Assembly: GCA_018806915.1 (NCBI GenBank)
Contig: JAGKQI010000083.1
Location: 806,001-870,000, forward strand
Reading direction: 5' to 3'
Length of the DNA stretch: 64,000 bases
Origin: Phytophthora colocasiae
Lineage: Eukaryota > Oomycota > Peronosporomycetes > Peronosporales > Peronosporaceae
The notes under the pieces are model-generated. The model did no database searches. It saw nothing but the letters and a program-made list of their open reading frames with translations, and was not told the origin of the DNA. Below are positions 53,467 through 63,146 of this stretch, piece by piece. The position numbers were made by a program, and so were the translations under genes. Position 1 is the first letter of the stretch, and each line of letters begins with the position of its first letter.

Positions 53467-56290
53467 AACTTAGAACACAACCTCGGTAATCAGCCTCTAG
53501 CATCTCCACGCTAATGGGTGCTGGAGGTTTGACTCGCCCCTTGACGGGGATGAGGTTTTCAGAGACCTCATCGAGGTGTTCACGGGGTGTGATGCCCGCT
53601 CCAAGAATAGCCGGGAGACCATCTTCATCTCGCTGGATCCTGCGAATCTCCAAATTCCAGTGTGACAACTTCAATCCCCACTTCACGTTCCGACCGTCAG
53701 CCGAACTGGATGACAGGAGCCATTTCAACACCGAATGTCTGGTGTACACCGTGATCACGGGACTCGTGTTTATCAGAGCCCGAAAGTTCTCCAGAACCCT
53801 GAAAATCGCGATGACCTCCTTCTCTGCAATGTGATACCGGAGTTCTGCCTCATTCAACACACGTCCAGTGAACCGTACGGGGTGTATCACTCCATCGTAC
53901 TCCTGTCCCAAGACGGCTGAAGCAGCCCACGGGTTCGCATGGGGGATAATAACGAAAGGCTTGGTGCGATCTGGGTGTCTGAGGAGCGGTGTCGAGACAA
54001 TCTTGCGCTTCAGAATCTCAAAGGCTTCCTTAGCTCGAGCCAAATCTCGACCAGCACGAATCTGTTCATCAGACAACTCGTAGAGCACAGCAGCGATCAC
54101 CGGTAAGTCTTCGATAAACTTGTTGTAATAATTCAGACTTCCCATGAAACTCTGTACTCCCTTGAGTGTCGACGGAAACGGCAATTCTTCCACTCCCTTG
54201 ACAATCTTCGGTGTAGCTCTCAGTCCTTCAGCACTGATCTCATGCGACAGATAAGGAATCGTCAGCTTCCCGAACTCGCTCTTGGGCAGGCTCACAGAAA
54301 TGTTCCAGTATCTGAGTCTGAAGAGCAAGGCATTCAGGTCTTCACAAAGTTGATCCCAGGTGGGTGCCCCATGAGCAATGTCGTCAATGTAGGAACTTCG
54401 ACCGAGTACCGGTCCCATGAAGGACGGGACTGGGATGTTCCTCTGAAAGACAGTCATTTGGTCGGTGAGCACCGGAACCTCTGGCATGTGTTCATCAGAG
54501 TTCTGAAGTTGTTCACCAGACATCAGACCATGTACGTCAGAGTTCTGGGGTTCTAACTTCAGGAATTCCAGCACATCGGGGTCAACCTCAGCTTCCTCTT
54601 CAGGTGACAATCGCACGAACCCCCACAGACAGTTATCCAGCATAGCCTGGTATACCAGAGGGGCGTTCTTCAGACCGAAGGGCATTCTTACCCACTGGAA
54701 ATGTCCAAATGGGCAGATGAACGCTGAGATCAGTCTCGCACGCTCCGTCATTCGAATAGCCCAAAAACCACTCGCCATATCCAGACTCATAAACCACAGT
54801 GCTGCCTCAAACCCAATCAACAGATCGTCTATCAGGGGCAACGGATAACGCGACAACTGGATAAAACCATTCACCACTCGATAATCGATACACATGCGTA
54901 TGTCCACACCATTCTTCTTGAGGACAATCACAATTGGTGATGCCCAAGGCGAAGTCGAGTATTCGATGAGTCCGGTCTCCAGGAGCTTCTTCAGAAGTTC
55001 GTACACCTTGATCATCAGGTGAGGGGCAACGGACCTCGGACGTTGGGCGACAGGTTTAGCGTCTCCCACGTCCAAGTCACAGACCACACCCCTTGCCGGG
55101 GCAGGTGCGGCATTGCCGTCTCCCAGAAAGATTTTCCGATGATACTTCAGGATGTCCCTGAGTTTCTTCTCCATCTCCGGCGTCGTTTTCCCGGGTACTC
55201 CGACGTCAGCCTTGTTGATATCGCATTCGGGAGTCAGATCCTCCAATTCGGGTAGCATAACCAGTTGGTCACGTAATTGAGAGAGTAGCTCTGTTCCTTC
55301 CCGTATGTAGACACCGGGTTCCAGATCCAATTCCTCATTCGTGACTCGCATGCACCGCTCGTACTCGGCTCGGAGCTTTTCCACAGGGGTGCCTGGCATA
55401 CTCTGGATTGGGATGTCCCATGAACAGTCTGTCGGATCCATATCTCCCATGACCAGTTCACCAGAAACACTCAGGGTGATCTCATCCTCGTCCATGTTAC
55501 TCGAAATTCCAGATGTGATTCCAGAGTCTTTCCGGGTCTTTTGCTCTGATGCCAATTCCAGATCTCCGGTGTCCACACTGGTATCTCGGGTCTCCTCTTT
55601 TCCGGCATCCACCCAGTCATCTGTCTGCGTAGCCACATCCAAGGCGAAACGAACTCGTTTTGTTCGTGGGACCGAAGTAGGCCTCACGAACTGTACTCGA
55701 GCATTATCCAGCCTCGGGCGCTGTAAGATCTTAGTGGGCCACGGGTATACCGGATGATCCACACATGGAGGCTGAGGTATCAAATCCTCCAAGTCAGCTT
55801 CGGCCTTCAGACGTCTCTTCGTCTCTGGTGACGGAGTGTTCTCCAGGATCAAAACTTCCCAGTCACGATAGGCTGCAGAGCCTGGTCGTACAAAGCGACC
55901 ATGTCGTGGGAAAAATCCATACTCCACAATCCTTGCAACGTCAGAAAATTCATTCACCCACGTATTCTTGTCAGAAATGTTCACCACGCGCACCGCCACA
56001 GGCCATGACCGGGCTGCATAAATCAGTTGAGTCACCCAACGGTCTCCACGTCCCGCCCACACGACTTCTCGTTGTGGGTTCGTCGGACCATAATCAATGC
56101 GAACAACAAATTCTTCACCAGGTCTCAGAAGTACAGCTTCACTTGGTCTGATGGACCTGTTCCTGCCGATATGATCACCAGGCTCCCAGCTGCACATCAT
56201 CACCACGACTTCATCTGGCGTAGATACCAGTCCCTCCCGAACGCTGATCCTCAGACCAGCAGCGAACATGAATCCCATTCCCAATAACAC
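53348..56290 (-). CDS. Element B pol part 1: RT and degenerate RNase H
   Basis: 980 codons. The first ~60 residues (LLGMGFMFAAGLRI) complete the protease domain. RT from about residue 400: [66 protein letters not shown], then a ~75-residue insert and the active site YIDDI at 54379-54390. The gypsy RNase H has PHANPWAASAVLGQ where FxxxTDAS is usual, and VYTRHSVLKWL where TDHxxL is usual. Two catalytic Asp residues are thus replaced, while AEKEV keeps the Glu. It then runs into LSFDG, the beginning of the second RNase H. Confidence 0.92.
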   Translation of the reverse strand: MLLGMGFMFAAGLRISVREGLVSTPDEVVVMMCSWEPGDHIGRNRSIRPSEAVLLRPGEEFVVRIDYGPTNPQREVVWAGRGDRWVTQLIYAARSWPVAVRVVNISDKNTWVNEFSDVARIVEYGFFPRHGRFVRPGSAAYRDWEVLILENTPSPETKRRLKAEADLEDLIPQPPCVDHPVYPWPTKILQRPRLDNARVQFVRPTSVPRTKRVRFALDVATQTDDWVDAGKEETRDTSVDTGDLELASEQKTRKDSGITSGISSNMDEDEITLSVSGELVMGDMDPTDCSWDIPIQSMPGTPVEKLRAEYERCMRVTNEELDLEPGVYIREGTELLSQLRDQLVMLPELEDLTPECDINKADVGVPGKTTPEMEKKLRDILKYHRKIFLGDGNAAPAPARGVVCDLDVGDAKPVAQRPRSVAPHLMIKVYELLKKLLETGLIEYSTSPWASPIVIVLKKNGVDIRMCIDYRVVNGFIQLSRYPLPLIDDLLIGFEAALWFMSLDMASGFWAIRMTERARLISAFICPFGHFQWVRMPFGLKNAPLVYQAMLDNCLWGFVRLSPEEEAEVDPDVLEFLKLEPQNSDVHGLMSGEQLQNSDEHMPEVPVLTDQMTVFQRNIPVPSFMGPVLGRSSYIDDIAHGAPTWDQLCEDLNALLFRLRYWNISVSLPKSEFGKLTIPYLSHEISAEGLRATPKIVKGVEELPFPSTLKGVQSFMGSLNYYNKFIEDLPVIAAVLYELSDEQIRAGRDLARAKEAFEILKRKIVSTPLLRHPDRTKPFVIIPHANPWAASAVLGQEYDGVIHPVRFTGRVLNEAELRYHIAEKEVIAIFRVLENFRALINTSPVITVYTRHSVLKWLLSSSSADGRNVKWGLKLSHWNLEIRRIQRDEDGLPAILGAGITPREHLDEVSENLIPVKGRVKPPAPISVEMLEADYRGCVLSFDGRQDIHSPGKLRMCALGAPGVEHPGSPRVRSERRHCE

Positions 56291-56355
56291 GTTTATACCT
56301 TCGCCGATATTTGCAACCCAGAGATCAACAATGTAAACTACTCTTGGTCCGAGAG

Positions 56356-56793
56356 TCAGCTTGATCTCGGCACTGACACCGGAACCCCTCCCATCCCAGA
56401 CACCCTTGTTTGTTTGTGTGACTTAAGCCTGAGTCCGAGCTTACGCGCAAAGTCGTAACTCAGGGTGTTAATAGTCGCACCGGTGTCTAGGAGAATCTTG
56501 GTCCGATGATCATTGACAGCGCCATGCACCATAACCACATCACGCTTTGCAGGATCGGGGTAGTGATCCTCCCACCAGCCATAACATTCTCCGTTTTTCA
56601 GACGAAACTGGATTGTATCGTCCGGAGGTGATTTATTGTCCTTCGGAAAGTCCGGTGAACAGTCTCTCGGAAGGTCCGATGAACTGTCTCTCAGACGCGA
56701 TATTTCTGAAGACATAGCTGATTCTTGAGCTAAAGCGGTCATGCAATGTTGATTTTTAGGTTGGGTTGTTTTCAGCTCCGGTCCTACGTACAC
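56356..56793 (-). CDS. Element B protease
   Basis: The retropepsin active site KILLDTGATINTLSYDFARKLG lies at about 56500-56435 (stated in part: LLDTGATINTL). The frame ends at 56356 in SVPRSS, while the continuation of the domain (EIKLTLGPRVVYIVDLWVANIG) lies one frame back and leads into pol part 1. The change occurs near a GGGAGGGG run at about 56380-56395. It is preceded by an acidic linker from gag. Confidence 0.85.
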   Translation of the reverse strand: MYVGPELKTTQPKNQHCMTALAQESAMSSEISRLRDSSSDLPRDCSPDFPKDNKSPPDDTIQFRLKNGECYGWWEDHYPDPAKRDVVMVHGAVNDHRTKILLDTGATINTLSYDFARKLGLRLKSHKQTRVSGMGGVPVSVPRSS

Positions 56794-56858
56794 TAGAACA
56801 CATAACTCTGGGGGTATGCCTTGCCCGGCGCGTTTCGGATCCCCATCCGACGGGCTTG

Positions 56859-59800
56859 CTAGTTTAACTGTTTCCCAGAGTCAGCCTCGTCACCCAGGAG
56901 TCTCTCCAGTAGGTGATCCGGCAGGTCCTTCAGTGTACCTTGACGGGCTAGTTTCTTGAGGGATTCCAGGGTCTTGATGTCTTCGCATGGTCTCCCAGAG
57001 TGCACCTTTCCGCAAACCTCGCACGGCGGTACTCGGCACATCCTGCTCGGGTGACCTTTCTCCTGACATCTGTCGCAGACAATGTCTCTCCAGCAGTTTT
57101 CTTCTGAATGGCCTGAGCGACGACACTTCTCGCAGAACTTGTTCCAGTAGTCCGGGTTATCACGACGTGTATGCTGGAAATCTTGACCTGATGACCCTCG
57201 GGGAGACTGGGGCGGCGGTCGCCATCCCATGTTGTCCATGACTCGGTAGACTTCGTTTGTCAGAGTCTGAGTCCAGTCAGCACTACCAGGCGCCTGAGAG
57301 GCAGATTGTACACCAGACGAAGATTGTACACCAGACGTCTCGCGATCATGTTCTGACGACGAGGCTCTGGTATCCTTTTCTTGAGTTCTGGTATCCGCGT
57401 CGACACCGTCAGAGGCATCCGGGTCTGCTTCTCGGGCAACGTAAGTCTTCCCCATACGCTTTGGCTTAAACTGTCCGCGTGGGAGATTGTCCGCTCGGAA
57501 ATCCCGATGTCTGGTGGTCGTAGTGTCTTGATCAGCAGTTCGCCAGACATCCTCGTCCTGTTGCAGAGCATATTCCAAGTCCGAGATACTCCTGAACTTC
57601 CGGCCTTGTAACGCGATCTTCAGACGCTCGTCCTTCAGCTTGGTGATGTACCTCAGGACATGTTTCTCCAGGCGTCTGGAGGATTTTCTGAAGTCCACCT
57701 CAGCTTTTCCGGCGGCCGAGTTCAGGCGATAGAAGAAGTCCAACGGAGTCTCGGAACTCTTCATTTCCATCGTAAAATATCTCTCGGAGTATGATGACCG
57801 GGCCTTGCAATAGCGCCTGCGAAACTCCGATGACAATTCCTTCCAGTCACGGGAAACACTTTTCGGGAGCTGGTTGAACCAATCTCTGGCAGACACCGGG
57901 AGCTTCAGCTTGAGTTCCTGTATGCGGGTCTTGTTCGTCCATGCTCCCTGAGATGCCATGTTCACAAAACGCTCCCACCAGTGAACACGCTCCCGTAATG
58001 TCGCTCGGGGATCAAATTCTCCGATGATACTGGAGTTGATAAATGGCCTCATAGTCAACAGGGTCGCTCCAGCTTGTCCCTGGGATGCAGAAGTCAGGTT
58101 GACAATCTCCGGAGGATCCAAGTCATCAGAAGACGAATCACTTGAGTCCGAGCTTGAATCGCTGGAGCTTCCGCCCGGGTCTGGATCATTCCTGCGTCTT
58201 CCAGGCCTTCGAGGAGCGTCCCGGCCATCTTCAGAGCGTCTTTCACTGGGTTTCCGGTGTCCATCGCGCCTGGGAGTCGCTGGGCGCCTTCCTTCGGTCT
58301 TGACCTCGGTCAGGGGAGCCGCTTGAGCCGTCTGGGTCGTCGTAGCGGCCGCGGTGGCCGCGCCATGCCTTCCAGCCTTCGCGCGCTTGGTTTCGGTCGT
58401 TCTCCGTAGGGGAAGAGGCGTATGGAAGGCCTCCGTCGTTTTAATGGGTGTAACCCTACCCCTACTGGCGACTCCTTCTGATCCCCTAACCCCCGGTGTG
58501 CAATCCTCCGTATCCCGACTGTTCACCAGAAGTCCGGTTGCCGGTTTAGGGTCATGTTCACCGGAGATCCGACTTGAAGTTGCTACTTCAGGGTGGGCGA
58601 CCCCTTGAACTTGGGACAATGTTGCACGAAGGTTCCTTAATTCTGCAGCCTGGAAACGCTGCATGTTCTGGGAACTTTCCCGCTCCCTGTCGCGCTCCGA
58701 CTCCACGTCGTGCACCCGCTGTCGTAAGGTCTCCATTTGCGAAATCCAGTCACGTTTCAGCTCGTCTGCCCAACGCGCACGTTCGGCTTCGGCCTCGGCT
58801 TCCCGTTGTTTCCAGCGATCTGCAAACTCGGTCTCCAGACGCTGTACGTCAGAAAACTGTTCATCAGAAACTTGTTCGTCGGACACCTGTCTCTCAGACG
58901 ATTTCGAATGGTACTTGAGCTTGGACTCTGACGCTTGACTCCGACGTTCTATCAAGTCATCCGCGCGTCTCTGGGCTTCCAGTCTGGCGCTCTCAGACTC
59001 AAGTAGTCGGTCGGTAAGTGTCTGGATCTGCTGGCGCGTATCAAGTTCCCGTTGTTCACGTCGACGTTCACGCTCCATGGATTCCAGACGCTCTCTGGCC
59101 AGAAATTCCTTCTGCTCCTGTTCCATCCGACGCTGCCATTCCTGTTGCTGCCGCATAGCGTTCAGTTCGATCTGCGCTGGGCCTGATCTCTGGGAACTTC
59201 GCGTGTGGCTTGACGCAACGGAACTCAGGCGTCTGGAAGACACTTTCTGGTGATCCTCGCTCTTCAGACTCTGGTGCCTGCTTTGGTGGCTTCTCCCACG
59301 ACTCGAGACGGACGATGCTGGAGCTTCCGGCGTCCGGTGAACAGAATCTTGCACAGAATTTCTGGTAGACAACTGTGTCTCGGACTTCACTTCTGGAAAC
59401 TCCGCCTTCTCTTCCAACATCTCGAAGTCTTCAGGCTCCGACTTCACCGGCATCAGTGTTCGTGTCACGTGGATTCCCATAGACTCTCCGGCGACCATTC
59501 CTCCGGCATCAGCACCTTGGGCAATCATTGCCAGACCTCCGACAGACAACGGCATATGTGCAGACGCCCCTCGACTCATGGACATCAGCGACGAGTCTGT
59601 GGAACTTCCACGAGAGGTCTGGAGTCTCGACGAATGGTCGTCAGACGTACGCGAGGTCCCGATGACACTTGGCACCGGCGCATCAGTCGTCAGAGAGCTA
59701 CCTCGATCTTCAGACATTGGCACACCAGACTCCAAGCGAGTGCTATCAGAGTGACTCTCGTATACCGGCAGCGAACTTAGCGACGGCGTCGACAGTGCCG

Positions 59801-60180
59801 ATGGTGTCGACGAGACTTGTGGGCGCGGCGGACCATGCTGCAGGCGCTTGGACTGCGGCGGTTCTCCACTGCTGGACCCGTCAGAACTATGTGTGACTCT
59901 GAGTCCGGTCACCCGGAGTCTCATAATCAGCTGTCGTCCCTGTAGGTCAGCCTCCTCATCGCGTAATATACCATCAGCTTCGCCTTGACGTGCTTCATTG
60001 CCTACCTTTGTGTCTTCTGGGAGTCGATTGACCTGTGACCTGGCGGTCACAGTGGCCCACTCAACCAGTTCTTCAGCAAGTCGGCTCTGAAGCTCCGTCG
60101 CCACACTGCGCACTTGAGGTTCGAAGATAGCAGACGCTTGGGTCTGAGACCACCTCGGTAGCAGGTTCTGGACGCAAATC
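56859..60180 (-). CDS. Element B gag ORF2
   Basis: About 1085 codons, open from about 60178 without an ATG near the overlap, so it is probably reached by a frame change from ORF1. The N-terminal half is Ser/Arg-rich. A long coiled coil at about 59170-58680 (QQQEWQRRMEQEQKEF, DRLLESESARLEAQRRA) follows. Another low-complexity stretch precedes the capsid-like gag domain at about 58020-57500 (VHWWERFVNMASQGAW, PVSARDWFNQLPKSV, SSETPLDFFYRLNSAAG). Zinc knuckles CEKCRRSGHSEENC and CDRCQEKGHPSRMC with a shortened CEVCGKVHSGRPC lie at about 57130-57000. It is very large for a gag, with several hundred extra N-terminal residues. Confidence 0.88.
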
Positions 60181-61159
60181 CTGCTTCATACAGCATCGTC
60201 TGAAGGACCGCGACGCATTCAGGTGCCGTCAGGGCATTCATCGAGATCTCGACGTACGACAAGTCTTGGATTCGGCCAAAACTATGGCGCCTCAAGCAGA
60301 ACTCCGATATCCACATGTCTTCCGGAAATACTGAAGAACACCGCCACTTGATGTAGTCGCCCGTCGCTGCCGCAGCCTTCTGAAAGACATTTGCGTCAGG
60401 CTTCGCTGTTCGCCAGGCGTATTCGACGTTCGGCGGAACAATTCTTCCAGCGTCCATGTCCCTCCAGCGGCGGAACTCACGGCGTACGTACTTCAGGGCA
60501 CGTTCTCCATCCAGCGAATCGGCCCTCCCAGACTCATCAGACGGTGTCTTCAGAGAATCTTCGGACTTCATCGGCATGTCATCAGACATCGGAGTGTCTT
60601 CGGACTTTGGAGTCTTCGAGACACGTTCATCAACCAGTCCGGGTTCCGTCTTCACTTCCCCCACGGACTTCCCAGAAGCCGTCGACTCAAAACACAAGTC
60701 AATGACCTCCGGGGACTCAACCACATCGGCGCCTTCCTCAGACGCCTCATCACTACCCTCATGGGCAGTGGCCACCTCGTCACCAGAAGCTTCAGCTTCG
60801 GACGGGCCTTCCTCAGACGCCTCATCACTACCCTCATGGGCAGTGGCCACCTCGTCACCAGAAGCTTCAGCTTCGGACGGGCCTTCCTCAGAACCTTGTT
60901 CGCCAGACACATCAGGTGTCTCTTGGGCTTCAGGCTCCGCAGCAGGCTGGTCTTCGACCGCCGGTTCCGGGACGTTCACCTCCTCGACTGCTTCCTTTTC
61001 ACGTGCAGCCTTCCTCTTCTCGCGTGCCGCCTTCTGAACAGCATCCAAGTCGGGTTGTTCGTCAGGCGGAAGACCTTGAAGACGCTTCGACTGACGTGTC
61101 GCCATACTGCGACCACCGCGTCCCCGACGTCCTCCTCTTGTAGTTCCATGTGAAGCCAT
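60047..61159 (-). CDS. Element B gag ORF1
   Basis: 370 residues from the ATG at 61159, 91 bases behind the 5' LTR. It starts with an RGG-type basic tract (TTRGGRRGRGGRSM), then a Glu/Ala-rich acidic region with a 25-residue unit (EEGPSEAEASGDEVATAHEG and following) in tandem twice. A more ordered C-terminal part (YVRREFRRWRDMDAGR, VEYAWRTAKPDANVFQ, MWISEFCLRRHSFG) resembles nothing I can name. It overlaps gag ORF2 by about 130 bases in the -1 direction. RGG tracts commonly bind RNA. Confidence 0.82.
   Translation of the reverse strand: MASHGTTRGGRRGRGGRSMATRQSKRLQGLPPDEQPDLDAVQKAAREKRKAAREKEAVEEVNVPEPAVEDQPAAEPEAQETPDVSGEQGSEEGPSEAEASGDEVATAHEGSDEASEEGPSEAEASGDEVATAHEGSDEASEEGADVVESPEVIDLCFESTASGKSVGEVKTEPGLVDERVSKTPKSEDTPMSDDMPMKSEDSLKTPSDESGRADSLDGERALKYVRREFRRWRDMDAGRIVPPNVEYAWRTAKPDANVFQKAAAATGDYIKWRCSSVFPEDMWISEFCLRRHSFGRIQDLSYVEISMNALTAPECVAVLQTMLYEAGFASRTCYRGGLRPKRLLSSNLKCAVWRRSFRADLLKNWLSGPL
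60733..60892. repeat. 75-bp tandem duplication in gag ORF1
   Basis: Two head-to-tail copies that seem identical, each containing CCTCAGACGCCTCATCACTA; 75 bases keep the frame. Confidence 0.88.
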
Positions 61160-61230
61160 CTTGAATATAGACGCTTGACAGAAACCCTCTTCTCAAACTC
61201 TCTTAGATCCGGTGATATCACGATACCAAG

Positions 61231-61248
61231 ATCCCGGCACGCGCACCA
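61231..61248 (-). promoter_or_regulatory. Primer-binding site of element B
   Basis: TGGTGCGCGTGCCGGGAT, two bases after the 5' LTR on the minus strand. It differs from the element A site by one base. Confidence 0.78.
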
Positions 61249-61250
61249 GT

Positions 61251-63142
61251 TGTCGCGAAGTCGGTGCAACTTTTACCGCGGTGCAGGGGCGTACAGTGAA
61301 CCTGGAAGTGTGACTACCGGTAATGATACCAGAGTCGCACAACAAGGTGGGCGTGTGTTACCTTGTGCTGTCCTCGTAGGTTCGTTGTCTTGGTAATGAG
61401 ACCCTCGCCGGGGTCGTGAGAGTGTTGCTGAGAGTGAGGGTTCCTTGCGTAGACCGTCGGATGTCCTTCTGGTCCTCACAGGAGCGCTTGAGAGTCGAAC
61501 GTTTTCCGGTGAACACTTGTGTATACCAGAGATTTCTGAAAGCAAAAGAGAAATTAATACAATGGGAAGTCCTGTCACTAGACTTCCGAGATAACCGCAA
61601 TATAGAGTTCCGATATACAAATATGTAGCTGCTCTTATTCTTTCCTGGCCCTTGAGCAGTGGGCTAGTTCTCCAGGTCAACTAGGGAATGTTCACCGGAC
61701 ACCTGGTCTGTCTGGTAATCCCGTAACTTTCGTGCACCACCCTCTAATATATAGAGGGAAAATAAACCAATACACTATCAGTTATATAACAGTCTACCGA
61801 GCGTCTTGAGAGCGACTGTCTAGCTCCCAAAACCTGTCCAAACGTACAATATGAAATGGGCTACCGTTAGAGACAAGACAAACGACCCAACTAGGAAATG
61901 GAATAGGTGGGTCCTCTCAGGTCTCTACGTTACGCTGATCTCCACCTAAAGGGGCTTGATAGGTGAGAGATCACACGACTCAAAGCTTTGTCGTGGCCTT
62001 ACACTTCCGAAGAACCGACGAATCGACCTTGGGGTTGTAACGCAAAATTGAACTCGGGGGTACCGGTCAAATTGAACTCTGGTTATCTATCTCGTATCTC
62101 TCTGTCTTCTATCTTCCATATTCTCATATACACTTGGTCTCAGTATAACCCAGGAATCTTCACTTGGGCTCACTATGGTAGTCGATGCTGCAGATCTTGT
62201 CGAGTCGACACTTAATGATGTCATTACAGGGATGAGCAGGTTGCGTTTCACTTGATTGCGTGAGGTCGTGTTGGGTACACTTGGTCTCAGTATGGGGTGG
62301 GCTTCAGAATGTCAGAGTCTGGTATCCTGTTCATCAGGGTCTGGAATCATGTACGTCGGAGACATGTTCATCGGAACCGTGTACTCCGGAATCATGTACA
62401 TCAGAGTCGTAATACCAGAGTCGTGACACTTGGGTCTGTTCATCGGAGTCTTGTACGTCGGAGTCTGTTCATCGGAAACTGGTAAATGTCTGGAATATTG
62501 CTTGTATAAGCCGGACACATCAGACTTGTTCACCAGAATCATGTTCATCAGACTCATGTACATCGGACTCATGTACGTCGGACTTCATGTACGTCGGACT
62601 CATGTACGTCAGACTTCATGGTGTGATATCAGAGTTTCCATGCGTGATACCAGAAATCCATGAGTGTTTTTAGGGTGCGGAGCACGTATGCTACAACGCA
62701 CGAAGTCCAGTCGGGATATGCGCGGGATGCGCTACGTCCGGTGCGCGATACTTGGTATCTTGTGGGTATAACTGTATTCCTTGAACCATCATCGTCACAC
62801 AGGACGGCAACGGGATGAGGTCTCTCAGAGATACATTCTTCTGAGAGACTTTCTGCCAACCTCTAGGCACTCATCGTCGGGGAAAGTCCGGTGATCAGAC
62901 TGAGTGTTATTGTCTCTCGGAGTTTGTGCACTTTTCCGAGGAACACTTCTGATCTCTTGGGCCCCTTTGCAGTACAGGTGAAGGTTAATATATAAAGCAG
63001 TTTTCTTCCACAGATCCATTATTGTCGCACGGGACATAACCTCGTCCCACATCTCCCTTTCTCCCACAATCCAGTATGTGTCCAATCACATCACAGCGTA
63101 ACGTCCATATCCACTCGAAAAATCGTAATTAGCAACGTGTCA
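61251..63142 (-). repeat. 5' LTR of element B
   Basis: 1892 bp, near-identical direct copy of the 3' LTR, carrying the same cluster of TGTNCRYCRGA-like motifs at about 62320-62620. Confidence 0.95.
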
Positions 63143-63146
63143 AGTA

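Larger units (their letters stand above)
45519..63142 (-). mobile_element. gypsy element B, 17.6 kb, with antisense ORF
   Basis: LTRs at 45519-47411 (1893 bp) and 61251-63142 (1892 bp) begin TGTCGCGAAG and end ACGTGTCA on the plus strand. I see six substitutions and one indel between them, so insertion is recent. The 4-bp duplication AGTA is at 45515-45518 and 63143-63146. Genes on the minus strand: gag ORF1, gag ORF2, protease, RT with first RNase H, second RNase H with integrase and chromodomain. On the plus strand there is one large ORF next to the 3' LTR. Purine-rich AGGAGGGGCGG precedes the 3' LTR, and the primer site follows the 5' LTR. Confidence 0.96.

Noticed and set aside
60047..60180. 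Programmed -1 slippery heptamer between gag ORF1 and ORF2
   Set aside because: I checked the overlap in the ORF1 frame and saw no X-XXY-YYZ heptamer, so recoding is left open rather than called.
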